A stretch of DNA of 64,000 bases from Nibrella saemangeumensis. GTDB taxonomy: Bacteria > Bacteroidota > Bacteroidia > Cytophagales > Spirosomataceae. The notes beneath the pieces were generated by a model that did no database searches, was not told where the DNA came from, and saw only the letters and a program-made list of their open reading frames with translations. Below, piece after piece: positions 37,226 through 46,428 of this stretch (position 1 is its first letter; every line of letters starts with the position of its first letter). The position numbers and the translations under genes were made by a program. Location: positions 248,001 through 312,000 of the forward strand of contig NZ_BAABHD010000032.1 in assembly GCF_039541915.1 (NCBI RefSeq). The letters are read 5' to 3'.

Positions 37226-38131
37226 CTACTCCTTCGGCTGCTCATCGTCTTCGGTAATGGAATAGCCCACGGCAGTCGTTTTGGGTTCGATCTCCATATC
37301 GATCCATTTGGCGTACTGGCGGGTAAAAGACGCTCCGAAATAAAAAATCAGGGAGCAGTAATACACAAACAGCAGCACCAGCGTAATCCGGCCGGCAGTG
37401 CCGTACAGGGACCGAAGCTGGCTATAGGTGAGCAGTTGATTCAGGATCAGTTCGCCGAAGGTAAACAGCACGGCCGTCACCAGGGAGCCAATCCAGACCG
37501 CCGGCCAGCGTATGCGACTATCGGGCAGCACCTTAAAGAGCATGACAAACCAGATCATGAGGAGTACCACCGATAGTACGTAATGGGCTGTATCCAGAAA
37601 AATCTTGTCGCTGCCGGAGGGAGGGGCGCTCAGCAGGTTCAGCGCCTGGTGGATACCAATGGCACCCATAAACAACAGACCGGAGCCGAGTACCAGCGCC
37701 AGAAAAACCAGACGGTCCCGCAGAATATACAGGGACGAGCGGTCTTCCTTCGGTTTCACATTCCAGAGCTGGTTGAGCGACCGCTTCATGATGGCAAACA
37801 TCGATGTGGCGCTTATCAGCAAAATCAAAATGCTCAACGTGGTCAGCAGCGGATCGGTGCGGTCCTGCTGGAGGTGCTGGGAAATATCTTTGAGCTGGCG
37901 GGCACTTTGCGGCCCGAAAATCTCGGCTAACCGCCCGAACAGCCGGACACTGATCGTTTGCTGGCGATCCTGCAGGAGCGTGCTGAAAACCTGGCTGAGA
38001 ATGATAACCATGGGGGGCAGGCCGAAGAAGGCAAAGAATGCCGTTGCCCCGGCCATGCGTACAGGATCGTTCTTCCTGAAGTTGGCGAAGGTTTGCCTGA
38101 AAAGGGTCAGAAAAGAGAGAACTTGTCCCAT
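37226..38131 (-). CDS. YihY/virulence factor BrkB-family membrane protein
   Basis: A 301-aa inner-membrane protein with six hydrophobic segments. I start at ATG 38131 (MGQVLSFLTLF); the upstream extension contains a perfect inverted repeat and no membrane feature. The family mark is the MAGATAFFAFFGLPPMVI region in the first helix, followed by the later TAVLFTFGELIL helix. The function of YihY proteins is unsettled. It ends 5 bp from the end of the GT2-GH26 gene, convergent with it. Confidence 0.85.
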   Translation of the reverse strand: MGQVLSFLTLFRQTFANFRKNDPVRMAGATAFFAFFGLPPMVIILSQVFSTLLQDRQQTISVRLFGRLAEIFGPQSARQLKDISQHLQQDRTDPLLTTLSILILLISATSMFAIMKRSLNQLWNVKPKEDRSSLYILRDRLVFLALVLGSGLLFMGAIGIHQALNLLSAPPSGSDKIFLDTAHYVLSVVLLMIWFVMLFKVLPDSRIRWPAVWIGSLVTAVLFTFGELILNQLLTYSQLRSLYGTAGRITLVLLFVYYCSLIFYFGASFTRQYAKWIDMEIEPKTTAVGYSITEDDEQPKE

Positions 38132-38157
38132 TACGTACGTTGCTTTCACGTACGTAA
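38131..38157. promoter_or_regulatory. 10-bp inverted repeat at the YihY gene start
   Basis: ttacgtacgt (38131-38140) and acgtacgtaa (38148-38157) flank a 7-nt spacer and overlap the chosen start codon. The arms are themselves palindromic (acgtacgt). An operator for the gene or a translation-start hairpin are both possible. Confidence 0.45.
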
Positions 38158-38186
38158 CGGGGTGTACTGCCAAAGGGTTTACCGGT

Positions 38187-38228
38187 AAAAAAAATGCCCG
38201 GCTTCCAGGAGATGGGCAGCCGGGCATT
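38187..38228 (-). terminator. Rho-independent terminator of the sialidase-like gene
   Basis: An 11-bp perfect stem, aatgcccggct (38193-38203) and agccgggcatt (38218-38228). Reading the minus strand it is followed by a T run (the A run at 38187-38194). It lies 20 bp past the stop of the minus-strand gene. Confidence 0.8.
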
Positions 38229-38247
38229 CGAAAGAAATTTTTACCGA

Positions 38248-39546
38248 TTACAGGTCAGCCTGAGCCACCTCTATGGAGTTCCGGTTGTTCGGATTCCGGA
38301 CTTCATAGGCGACCAAAAGCTTACCCTGATTCACCAGCCCGGTGGAGTTGGTCGCGTTAATAGCTTTCTTCACAAACTGAGTGGTCGACGGCTTGTCGGA
38401 CCGGATCGTCTGGTAAGCGATCACCGAGGAGGTACCGGATTCGGCTACCTGGCTTTGCTCCCACACCAGCACGGCCGCGTTCGGTGCCGGGGCCAGCCAC
38501 GCGTTTTTGGCCGTTGGGTTATCTATCACAAACAGGCGCTTGCCCTGCTGGTTGGCTACCCGGATACCCGGCGCATCGGTGGTGCCCGAAAACCAGGCGA
38601 TCAGGTTAGTGCCCGCTCCGATGGCTGAAGTAGGACCGGAGTGCGGACAACCGTTGACTTTCCAGTTGTCGGGCGACAGGATGCTGGCTTTGGTGAATGT
38701 CTGCCCGTTGTCGGTCGAACTCAGGTGGGCAATGTCGCGGATGTTATCCTGGTTTTCGCGGTAGTACATCCGCAGCGTGCCCGAGGCATCGACCAGCAGG
38801 CTGATGTTGCAGCAGTCGCACACAAACGGATCGAGTACTTTCTCGGGGCCGAATTTACCGTTGGCTGTCGTTACAAAGCGGAGGTCACGCTCGTGCGGTT
38901 TGCCCGGAATATCGTTCAGATAAGCGACGCCCACTTCGCCGTTGGCCAGCACAATGGCGTCGAAAAAGCCACGTACCATCTGGGCTGTTTTGTCCTGGTG
39001 CACAGGGGTAGGTATGCTCCAGGTAGTGCCACCATCATTCGAAGCGCAGTATACGATTTGTAAGTCGGAAGCGCGGCCGCCCCGGTTAGCCTGCTGGGCC
39101 GGTTTGGTCTCGCTGGCGGCTGCGCCGTGGTTGTGATGACCGGCATGGCGATGCCCGGCATCGGCCTGGCTGTTCATGGCGGCTTTGGCTACCTCAGGGC
39201 CCTGCAGGGCAAAAACCGCTACCGGCTGACCACCCTTCCGGAACAACAGTTTCGGACGCATCAGCCGCGAACTACCGATACCCGGCGAGGCAAAAATCAG
39301 TTTTTTAGCGCCGAAGGTAGCGCCGTTGTCCGTCGACTCCGCCCAGTAAAAGTAGATGGTACCCTGCTGGTCTTTTTCCGTCCATGACAAGGCAACACTG
39401 CCGCTAGGCGTGCGGGTAAGCGTAGGTACGGCAAAGGTGCGGGTCGTATCGGTGAATACGGGTTTGGCGAAACTGTTCGTGGTCAACACAAGCAGGAATG
39501 TGGCACAAACAAGGGAGAAAAGCGCTATTGTTACGTATTTTTTCAT
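38248..39546 (-). CDS. Secreted sialidase-like (BNR/Asp-box) protein
   Basis: A 432-aa exported protein beginning at ATG 39546 (MKKYVTIALFSLV signal); an upstream frame adds 21 residues without features. Asp-box motifs of sialidase-type propellers recur: STDNGATFG, SNDGGTTWS and SSTDNGQTF. A CDCC cysteine cluster occurs mid-protein and a His-rich stretch (HRHAGHHNHG) precedes it. The classical sialidase Arg triad and FRIP motif are not obvious, so glycosidase activity is uncertain; exo-alpha-sialidase is the usual label for such proteins. The His and Cys clusters could bind metal (inferred). Confidence 0.7.
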   Translation of the reverse strand: MKKYVTIALFSLVCATFLLVLTTNSFAKPVFTDTTRTFAVPTLTRTPSGSVALSWTEKDQQGTIYFYWAESTDNGATFGAKKLIFASPGIGSSRLMRPKLLFRKGGQPVAVFALQGPEVAKAAMNSQADAGHRHAGHHNHGAAASETKPAQQANRGGRASDLQIVYCASNDGGTTWSIPTPVHQDKTAQMVRGFFDAIVLANGEVGVAYLNDIPGKPHERDLRFVTTANGKFGPEKVLDPFVCDCCNISLLVDASGTLRMYYRENQDNIRDIAHLSSTDNGQTFTKASILSPDNWKVNGCPHSGPTSAIGAGTNLIAWFSGTTDAPGIRVANQQGKRLFVIDNPTAKNAWLAPAPNAAVLVWEQSQVAESGTSSVIAYQTIRSDKPSTTQFVKKAINATNSTGLVNQGKLLVAYEVRNPNNRNSIEVAQADL

Positions 39547-39691
39547 GCTGATTACATGGATATTCTGACAGGCGAAAGCGTTGCTATTATTTAGACTAAT
39601 TATAATCAATGCAAAGGTGCGTAATAATTACATTCAACGCCACACCTGACGCAGAAAAGTTTTAGGCGTCTCTGCGTGCTGGCTTATTGGG

Positions 39692-40699
39692 CTAGTTTGC
39701 CAGGGGGCCTCTTGGGTCTGCCAGGGTACGGGAAGATTCGACAACCACCTCGTTTATGGGTCTGCGGTAGGAGTACGGCATTTTCGCCGAATACCCGATG
39801 CGGACCAGCATCAGCGGTTGTTCGCCTTCGGTTAGCTGGAGTAGTCGGGCTAACTTCTCTCGGACATCAACTTCCTGGCAGGGCATATTTTCGGGGGCGT
39901 TATGAATGCCCAAGGCGCTGGCGGTCAACGTAAAGCGTTCAAAGGCCCGCCCGACATTGATCCAGTTGGCCAGGGTGTTCTGTTTCGCCACAAAAACCAC
40001 GAGGGCCGACGAACTTCGGATCAGCTTTTCGCACTTGGCCGCTTCGTGTTCCGGCGATACGGTATTACCCATGATGAATTTGCCGAACCAGTCGGGCACC
40101 GACGGACTTCCCACGGCCGCACTGTACAGGCCATCCTGCGTTTTTTCGGCTTTGGCCTGGTTGAACCGAATCCAGTGCACCAGTTCATCGACAAAGGCGG
40201 TATTGGTAAACTGGCGCATGCAGGCTTCTTTAGCCAGTTCGGTCACGGCCGCTATCATATAGGGCTCGGTAATGATCCGGCACGAAACGCCCTCATGGCT
40301 GATTGATGCGTTAAGCTGGGCAAGGTGATCTGGCGGAATAACCCGGCCATCGTACTCGTTGCGGGTACTCTGGCGGATATTGATCTGGCTAAACAGGGTA
40401 GCGTACTTCCGGCGCGATGCCGGCCACAGCGAAACATCAATAGACGCGTCATCTCCTTCGTGAGCCATAGCGAAGGCTTCATAGCCGTAATGATCGGCCG
40501 CAATTACCAGATTCTCCAGGGCACAGCCCAGGCTGATAAAAAGCTCGTGGTTATCCGGATCTGTTACCGGTAATGACCGCGTAAAGTCAGGGCGTATGGT
40601 TATGTGGTCTTCGTCTACCTTGAACTTCCAGGGCTGTGTATTGTGGCCCGATGGTGCTTTTATGGCATTTTCGATGATGAGCTGTAAGTGCTTTTCCAT
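39692..40699 (-). CDS. Acg-like FMN-binding nitroreductase-family protein
   Basis: A 335-aa cytosolic protein that opens with IENAIKAPSGHNTQPWKFKV, the FMN-binding start of the nitroreductase fold. Its length and the two-lobed sequence (a second half starting near 190 with INVGRAFERFTLTASALGI) resemble the Acg subfamily, in which one chain covers both halves of the usual dimer. The natural substrate is unknown. It stands alone, with a gene-free region upstream. Confidence 0.82.
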   Translation of the reverse strand: MEKHLQLIIENAIKAPSGHNTQPWKFKVDEDHITIRPDFTRSLPVTDPDNHELFISLGCALENLVIAADHYGYEAFAMAHEGDDASIDVSLWPASRRKYATLFSQINIRQSTRNEYDGRVIPPDHLAQLNASISHEGVSCRIITEPYMIAAVTELAKEACMRQFTNTAFVDELVHWIRFNQAKAEKTQDGLYSAAVGSPSVPDWFGKFIMGNTVSPEHEAAKCEKLIRSSSALVVFVAKQNTLANWINVGRAFERFTLTASALGIHNAPENMPCQEVDVREKLARLLQLTEGEQPLMLVRIGYSAKMPYSYRRPINEVVVESSRTLADPRGPLAN

Positions 40700-41066
40700 G
40701 GGTTGACGGGTAAATCGTGCAGATGATGGTACTGGAAATGATTGGTAAAGATGGCAGGCAGGAGAGGTCCGAAGCCATGAGAGCGATCAAAATAAGAACT
40801 GATTTTTATCACCGGCCCGTAGTGGGTGCAGAAATTACCGGCCTGACCACGGCGTCCTTACTAACCAACGCCGGTAGTTTGTACGTCTAACAACCTGGAA
40901 AAACAGGAGATAAATCGCGGAGAGGTTAAGAACGGGTAGGCGCAAAAAGAACGTCTTAAAAAAAGCCTGCTGACAGCATCAGCAGGCTTTTTGGCAATGG
41001 TACTAAACACCTTCAATTTAATTGATTGTGACTAAGGGCCGTCCAGGATTACTGAGCGGCCAGCCT
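40700..41066. other. 367-bp gene-free stretch
   Basis: It lies between two minus-strand genes and contains the strong terminator at 40960-40992 for the upstream gene. The part nearest 40700 should hold the promoter of the Acg-like gene, but I see no clear TAnnTTTG box. No other structure is apparent. Confidence 0.6.
40960..40992. terminator. 14-bp stem terminator
   Basis: aaaaagcctgctga (40960-40973) pairs perfectly with tcagcaggcttttt (40979-40992) across a 5-nt loop. The A/T ends make it work on either strand; it most likely ends the minus-strand haloperoxidase-like transcript. Confidence 0.75.
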
Positions 41067-42401
41067 CTATTTTCGCTTAGCCAGCGTCAGGTCTTCGTCG
41101 GCACCATCGGTCATGATGCGCTGAATAACCGCGTTGGCCACCTTTCTACCCAAATCCAGCCCGGTGTCATTATCGGTGCGGAAGTGGATACCGGCTTGGA
41201 AGCGGGACTCGGCACCGTCTTTGGCGATTTTCTGGAACTGAACCCTGTCGGCCGGGAAGAAATGGGCGTACAGTTCGCCGATCATGCCGGTCATGACCGC
41301 GTGGCCCGATGGATAGCCGGGGAAGGGGGGCGTCGGTACCAGCGATTGGTAGGTGGGATCGTATTGATCCGGACGGATGCCCCAGTAAGCATATTTGGCG
41401 TCCCAGCAGGAGACAAAGCTATCGTACGAGGCAATGGCCACGGCTGCATAGATCCGGGCGGCCCGGGGCGCATTCAGGTGCAGGTTCTGCTCGAACATCT
41501 TTTTGTTTAGCAGATCATCGGACGAAAACTGACTGGCGTAATAAAACGCATTGGCTTTCGACCGGAACGTTTGTTTGAACGCCTTCAACTCGGCCATGTC
41601 TTTAGCAAAATCGGACGGTGGACCGGGCCGAAACTGGCTGGCATTGGTCAGCACCACCGTTTTGTTCAGACCACCCGTCGGGAACATCGGCTTTTTGCCG
41701 TTCCAGATGCCGGGGCTGTCGGGGCGCTTCCCATCCCAGGGCTTTGCATACACGTAGTCTTTTGTTTGCGCCAGTTCGGCCTCAGCAATGCGCTTGCCCA
41801 GCTCAAAGCCGGCGCGGGTGTCGCTCGGGAATGCCATGCCGGCTGCAATGCGCGATGCCATAGCCTGCTGGGCCATGCGCCTGACCGAATCGGCCAGGTG
41901 CGGATAGAAATGCGCGATGATGGTAGACGCCACCCCGGCCGCTACCGAGACTTCGCAGGGATATGACGGACTGTCTGGCTTTATTCCCTGCACTTTTATA
42001 CGGCTGTCGGCCGCATACGGACGGGGGCGGTTATACGCATACTTGGTGTCCCAGGCCGCAATGGTGGCATCGTAGGTAGCAACGTGCAACAGCAGGTTCG
42101 ACAGCACGCCGTTGGAACTGGTATCCGTCATCCATAATCTGCCGATCATGTTGTTCCAGCGGTAACCGGGTGCGCCGGCGTTCCAGAACTGAATTTGTTG
42201 CCGGCCGGCTGCGTCCAGGTTTTGCTGGGCCGCCAGCACCTGCGCCACTTCGTCTTTGTGGGAGGCTGGTTTGGGTAAGCGATAGTCTTTGCCCGATGCG
42301 ATAAACCAGGTCTTCCAGGTACCGGCCGTAGGTTCCACCTGAGCCTGCAGGTGCGCGGCCATGCTTAGCACAGCCGTCAGGGTTAGTAAGCTCTTTTTCA
42401 T
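41067..42401 (-). CDS. Vanadium haloperoxidase-like PAP2-superfamily protein
   Basis: A 444-aa exported protein with a signal peptide ending near LQA. The fold is that of vanadium-dependent haloperoxidases and PAP2 phosphatases: the central FPGYPSGHAVMTG carries the PSGH phosphate/vanadate motif, and SRFQAGIHFRTDNDTGLDLG supplies the last Arg/His block. Most such Bacteroidota proteins are phosphatase-like with unproven halogenation. It is the only gene in its transcript, and divergent from the LytS/LytTR pair. Confidence 0.85.
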   Translation of the reverse strand: MKKSLLTLTAVLSMAAHLQAQVEPTAGTWKTWFIASGKDYRLPKPASHKDEVAQVLAAQQNLDAAGRQQIQFWNAGAPGYRWNNMIGRLWMTDTSSNGVLSNLLLHVATYDATIAAWDTKYAYNRPRPYAADSRIKVQGIKPDSPSYPCEVSVAAGVASTIIAHFYPHLADSVRRMAQQAMASRIAAGMAFPSDTRAGFELGKRIAEAELAQTKDYVYAKPWDGKRPDSPGIWNGKKPMFPTGGLNKTVVLTNASQFRPGPPSDFAKDMAELKAFKQTFRSKANAFYYASQFSSDDLLNKKMFEQNLHLNAPRAARIYAAVAIASYDSFVSCWDAKYAYWGIRPDQYDPTYQSLVPTPPFPGYPSGHAVMTGMIGELYAHFFPADRVQFQKIAKDGAESRFQAGIHFRTDNDTGLDLGRKVANAVIQRIMTDGADEDLTLAKRK

Positions 42402-42595
42402 AGATAGACTGAGATTTTAAGTCAAGATTATTTATTTCAAAAGAGTGATAAAAGCCCTCATCCACAGACAACCGTTTTGGGTATACGAACAACAGAACCA
42501 GGACAATAAAGCCGTTTGTTGACGCAAATGGCATTTCCGTAGCCGACCTGTTCAGGGAGGAGCAGCTTTCTGAAAAATATCTTTTATTTAGCGGA

Positions 42596-43639
42596 ATGAA
42601 CCTATCCGTAACGAAAGAGCAGTTTACGTTTTACAGCCGGGTCGGCGCTGCTTTCCTGCTGCTGTGGCTGTTTGGCGATCTGGTCAGTCATCCCGATACC
42701 TTTTATCCCAGAGTCTGGAACAATATCTGGCGGTGGGCGTATGTGCTGGTGCTTAATTTTATCCTGTTTGAATACACCCTGCCGTTTATCAGGTTTACCT
42801 GGAAGCGAATACTGTTGGGGCTTTTCCTGCTGTGGGTGCACCTGATGTTGTACTCGTTTGGCCTGTATGCCTGGCGGCTGATCGGCATTGCGTTGCACAT
42901 TTATACGCCACTGGTAACATTTGCCGACACCGACAAGGCAGTAGAATCTCAAATGTCGTACAGCGCCGGTTCTATTTTTTTCTTCGGGGCTATCCGGCTC
43001 CTTTACGGCTATACCAAACTTAGACAGACCGCGCAGCAATTGCGCATCGAAAAACAGGCCGCCGAACTGAACTACCTCAAGTCGCAGACCAACCCACACT
43101 TCTTATTCAATACGTTAAACAACATCTATTCATTAGCCCGAATTAAATCAGATCTGGCCCCCGAGTCCATTCTGCGCCTGTCTAAAATACTGCGGTACAT
43201 GCTCTACGAAACCAGCGGGGCCTATGTGGCTATCGAACAGGAGCTAAAGATCATCAGTGACTATATTGCCCTGGAGCAATTGCGGTATGATGAGTCCCTG
43301 CGGGTTAACTTTAACTATGATGTTGAGGAGATGAGACAGGCATTACCACCCCTGTTGCTAATGCCCCTGGTAGAAAATGCCTTCAAACACGGAGTTTCGG
43401 AAACCCGCAGCCAGCCGTTTGTCGATATTCACCTGTCTGTAAACCAGCGGAAGCTGGCCTTTATCGTGAAGAACTCAACCGAGGCATTTCCGGAGGAGCG
43501 GAGTATCAACGAAAACATCGGCCTGTCGAACCTGCGACGACAACTGGAATTACTCTACACCGATTACAATCTGTCGGTGCAGCCGGGCGAATCGGTGTTT
43601 ACCGCCACGTTAAAAATCAATCTGGCGAGCCATGTCTAA
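42596..43639 (+). CDS. LytS-family (His_kinase) sensor kinase
   Basis: A 347-aa inner-membrane kinase with four hydrophobic helices in the first 140 residues, a short coiled linker (QQLRIEKQAAELNYLKSQ) and the His_kinase domain, with His168 in NPHFLFNTLNNIY. An ATPase domain with LVENAFKHGV and a glycine-rich IGLSNLRRQL follows. The family phosphorylates a LytTR regulator. The partner gene overlaps by 8 nt (43632), so they are translationally coupled. The signal sensed is unknown. Confidence 0.92.
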   Translation: MNLSVTKEQFTFYSRVGAAFLLLWLFGDLVSHPDTFYPRVWNNIWRWAYVLVLNFILFEYTLPFIRFTWKRILLGLFLLWVHLMLYSFGLYAWRLIGIALHIYTPLVTFADTDKAVESQMSYSAGSIFFFGAIRLLYGYTKLRQTAQQLRIEKQAAELNYLKSQTNPHFLFNTLNNIYSLARIKSDLAPESILRLSKILRYMLYETSGAYVAIEQELKIISDYIALEQLRYDESLRVNFNYDVEEMRQALPPLLLMPLVENAFKHGVSETRSQPFVDIHLSVNQRKLAFIVKNSTEAFPEERSINENIGLSNLRRQLELLYTDYNLSVQPGESVFTATLKINLASHV

Positions 43640-44324
43640 ACTAACCTGCATGATCATTGAAGACGAGCCACTGGCCGTAAAGGTGTTGGTCGACTATATT
43701 TCGCAGGTGCCGTTTCTGGAGTTACAGGGAACGTTTAAAGATGCCATTCTGGCTACAGATTACCTGCGGCATCATACCGTCGATCTGATGTTTCTGGACA
43801 TTCATCTGCCGAAACTGAAAGGCATGGCATTTCTGAAGACGCTGGCCCACCCGCCGGCGGTGATCATTACCACCGCTTACCACCAGTACGCCGTAGAGGG
43901 TTTTGACCTGAACGTGACCGATTACCTGCTCAAGCCATTTGAGTTTGAGCGTTTTCTGGTTGCCGTCAACAAGGTTAAGAAAGCAGGCTGGGAAGTACCG
44001 AAACCCCACGAGAGCCCGGATCTTAAAGATTACCTGTTTCTGACGGTCCAAAAGAAGAAGGTAAAGATCTTGTTCTCGGAGATTTTGTACGTCGAAAGCC
44101 AGCGGGAATATATCAAACTCGTTACCACCAAAGCGACCTACCTCCCGAAGATGAGTACCCACGAAATTGAAGCGCTGTTACCGCCTGCGCTTTTCAAGCG
44201 TATTCACCGGTCGTTTATCGTGGCCGTCCGTAAAATTGATTCCTACACCGCTGAGTACGTTGAAGTGAATGGTGTGTCGATCCCCATCGGCCGGGGGTAT
44301 CGGGATATACTCGAAAATTTGTAA
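43632..44324 (+). CDS. LytTR-family response regulator
   Basis: A 230-aa regulator. Receiver domain with acidic pair EDEP, phospho-acceptor Asp56 in FLDIHLPK, Thr in ITTAYHQYAV and Lys in YLLKPF. The C-terminal LytTR DNA-binding domain follows (FLTVQKKKVKILFSEILYVE... RIHRSFIVAVRKID). The partner kinase lies immediately upstream. It probably controls nearby genes, but no direct-repeat operator is obvious here. Confidence 0.92.
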   Translation: MSKLTCMIIEDEPLAVKVLVDYISQVPFLELQGTFKDAILATDYLRHHTVDLMFLDIHLPKLKGMAFLKTLAHPPAVIITTAYHQYAVEGFDLNVTDYLLKPFEFERFLVAVNKVKKAGWEVPKPHESPDLKDYLFLTVQKKKVKILFSEILYVESQREYIKLVTTKATYLPKMSTHEIEALLPPALFKRIHRSFIVAVRKIDSYTAEYVEVNGVSIPIGRGYRDILENL

Positions 44325-44358
44325 CTTTTGGCCCGTGGTTGACTAAAACTACATAGCC

Positions 44359-44586
44359 ATGAAAACAGGATTCGTCAGAAATTTCTCGAAGGACCTGACC
44401 GTCTATCGCCGGTTAAGGCGGCAGGTAGTTGCTGAATTTAAAGAGGATCTGGCGCAGGCAACGGGTTGGCGAAAAGATTGGGTTCGGTGGAAGCGATGGC
44501 TCACTCTGCAAAGTCGCTATAACGAACTGCTGTTTCAGGCAGAAAAGTCTGTAGCCGAAAACCGCCTGATCTACGCTAACACCTAA
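44359..44586 (+). CDS. Small hypothetical basic protein
   Basis: A 75-aa, Arg/Lys-rich protein with no signal peptide and no membrane helix (VYRRLRRQVVAEFKEDL, WRKDWVRWKRWLTLQSRY). I do not recognise the family. It follows the LytTR gene by 34 bp and precedes a membrane protein by 12 bp in the same direction, so it is likely translated as part of that run. Amphipathic helices and many aromatics hint at binding membranes or nucleic acid, which is a guess. Confidence 0.5.
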   Translation: MKTGFVRNFSKDLTVYRRLRRQVVAEFKEDLAQATGWRKDWVRWKRWLTLQSRYNELLFQAEKSVAENRLIYANT

Positions 44587-44598
44587 ACACGGTTACCT

Positions 44599-45096
44599 AT
44601 GCGATCATTACAGCAACGTCTACCCGGCTTTAAAGCCACCTGCATCCTGGTTGGTGTACTCGATATGCTCTTTGCCGGCAGTATGTTTGCGCAGGGCATT
44701 GTGAACGGCATGGCGCAGTTTAAGGTGCCGTCCGGTGTGCTGACCGCTCCGCACTACATCGATGCCATGTTTTTCGTGTTTCTGCACATGTTCATGATCG
44801 GCATCCTGATCATCCTGATCGGTGTGCTGGCCGAAGACCCGGCAAAAAAAGTCTGGGTGGCACGGGTACTGGTGGTGGTGCATGCTGTTTATGCTTATTT
44901 TGACATCCAGTCCTCCGATAACTATTTCGGCAATGCGCTGTACCAGGGGCCGGCTTCGGTTATTCCCGTTTATATTGACCTGTTTTATATACTGCTGTTT
45001 CTCCGGCTAAGCTTTGCCAAAACCGCACCAAAGCCGGTGACTGAACCTGCTGCTGTCACTACGAAGCGGAAGGGAAAACCGGCCCGGCTTTCGTAA
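44599..45096 (+). CDS. Small four-helix membrane protein
   Basis: A 165-aa protein with four hydrophobic segments (about 13-35, 51-75, 86-105 and 124-141) and a basic C-terminal tail (TKRKGKPARLS). No enzyme motif. I do not recognise the family; it resembles the uncharacterised DoxX-like or DUF membrane proteins of this size. It is in line with the LytS/LytTR pair and may belong to the same transcript. Confidence 0.65.
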   Translation: MRSLQQRLPGFKATCILVGVLDMLFAGSMFAQGIVNGMAQFKVPSGVLTAPHYIDAMFFVFLHMFMIGILIILIGVLAEDPAKKVWVARVLVVVHAVYAYFDIQSSDNYFGNALYQGPASVIPVYIDLFYILLFLRLSFAKTAPKPVTEPAAVTTKRKGKPARLS

Positions 45097-45219
45097 GCAG
45101 CCCGGCTTTGTTTTGCGTGTTATGGGCCCCGGCGGTAAAGGCGGTAAAGTATGAAGAAGATTTGTTTTCTATAGGCAAAATAGAGAAATTAGCATCTGCC
45201 CGTTGCGGGCGCTAACTTC

Positions 45220-46338
45220 ATGAGACTGCTTCGTCAGCTTTTTACCTTACCCGATCTGAATTTGTCACCTCAGAGCAAGTGGATTATCATCGGCTTGTTT
45301 TCGTGGGGTATTCCACTCTTCAACTATTTCTGGCTTGGCCCACGTTATTACCAGGATTGGCGGGTGCTGCTGGTAGCTACGTTGCTGGGGTTTGCCATCT
45401 GCCTGCCATTCCTGGGATTGCAGACAGCCGCTGTAAGGCTCATTGGTAACCGGTTTCCCAACTTTGAGCAGACGTTTATTCGAGTCGGCCTCGAATTGAT
45501 GGTGACGGCCTTTGTAGCCCTGGCGGTAGAGCAAGCGGTGCGCTATACGTACATGGCGGTCTTTGACGGCTTTAGCATCAGTCGCGACAAGATGCTGACA
45601 ATTCTGGCCATGGGGCTGATTACCAATTTCGTGTCGGTGGGTTTGTACGAGTGTTACTATACGCTCAACAAGTGGAAGGAAAAAAGTCTGCAGGCGGAGG
45701 CCTTCCGGCGCGAATCGCTGCTCAATCAGCTGGAGGTACTTAAGAATCAGGTAAATCCTCACTTTCTGTTCAACAGCCTGAATTCGCTCTCCTGCCTAAT
45801 CAGCGAATCGCCCCGGCAGGCAGAGCAGTTTGTCGACGAACTCTCGAAAGTTTACCGCTACCTGCTCCAGACCAACGAAGGCGAACTGGCCACCCTGGAA
45901 CAGGAACTTGGCTTTATTGAGGCATATTATTACCTGCTGAAAACCCGGTATAATGAAGGCATTCACCTGCACGTTGATGTCGCCCCCGACTGCCGCACGC
46001 ATCTGCTGCCCCCGCTGACGCTGCAACTGCTGGTTGAGAATGCGGTAAAGCACAATAGTGTACAGGCGAGCTCACCTTTGCAAATCGGTATCCACACCAC
46101 GGCCAATGGATACCTGCGGGTGCGTAACAACCTGCAGCGAAAGAACAGCCGGGTGCTGAGTAACGGCGTCGGATTGAACAATATTACGGCCAAGTACCGC
46201 ATCTTATCCCTGTCTAATCCTGCTTTATCGGAACCGATGATTGCCGAGGATGGCGGTGAGTTTACCGTCACGCTGCCGCTGCTGTCGGCCGCTAACCCGC
46301 GTATACAAGCGGTGGCTAAGTCGCTGGACCCTTTATAA
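45220..46338 (+). CDS. LytS-family sensor kinase without adjacent regulator
   Basis: A 372-aa inner-membrane kinase with four hydrophobic segments in the first 150 residues, a short coiled linker, and the His_kinase domain with His181 in NPHFLFNSLNSL. The ATPase N-box LLVENAVKHN and the glycine box GVGLNNI are present. It is a second LytS-like gene 1.6 kb from the LytS/LytTR pair. No regulator follows it; it may share the neighbouring LytTR protein or have a partner elsewhere. Confidence 0.9.
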   Translation: MRLLRQLFTLPDLNLSPQSKWIIIGLFSWGIPLFNYFWLGPRYYQDWRVLLVATLLGFAICLPFLGLQTAAVRLIGNRFPNFEQTFIRVGLELMVTAFVALAVEQAVRYTYMAVFDGFSISRDKMLTILAMGLITNFVSVGLYECYYTLNKWKEKSLQAEAFRRESLLNQLEVLKNQVNPHFLFNSLNSLSCLISESPRQAEQFVDELSKVYRYLLQTNEGELATLEQELGFIEAYYYLLKTRYNEGIHLHVDVAPDCRTHLLPPLTLQLLVENAVKHNSVQASSPLQIGIHTTANGYLRVRNNLQRKNSRVLSNGVGLNNITAKYRILSLSNPALSEPMIAEDGGEFTVTLPLLSAANPRIQAVAKSLDPL

Positions 46339-46428
46339 ATGCCTCATGGTAGGTAGTGGGTTAATTCAGCACGTATACAGGCTAACAAGGTACCGCTGTT
46401 AAATGGCTGAATGAACGAAATTTGCCCG

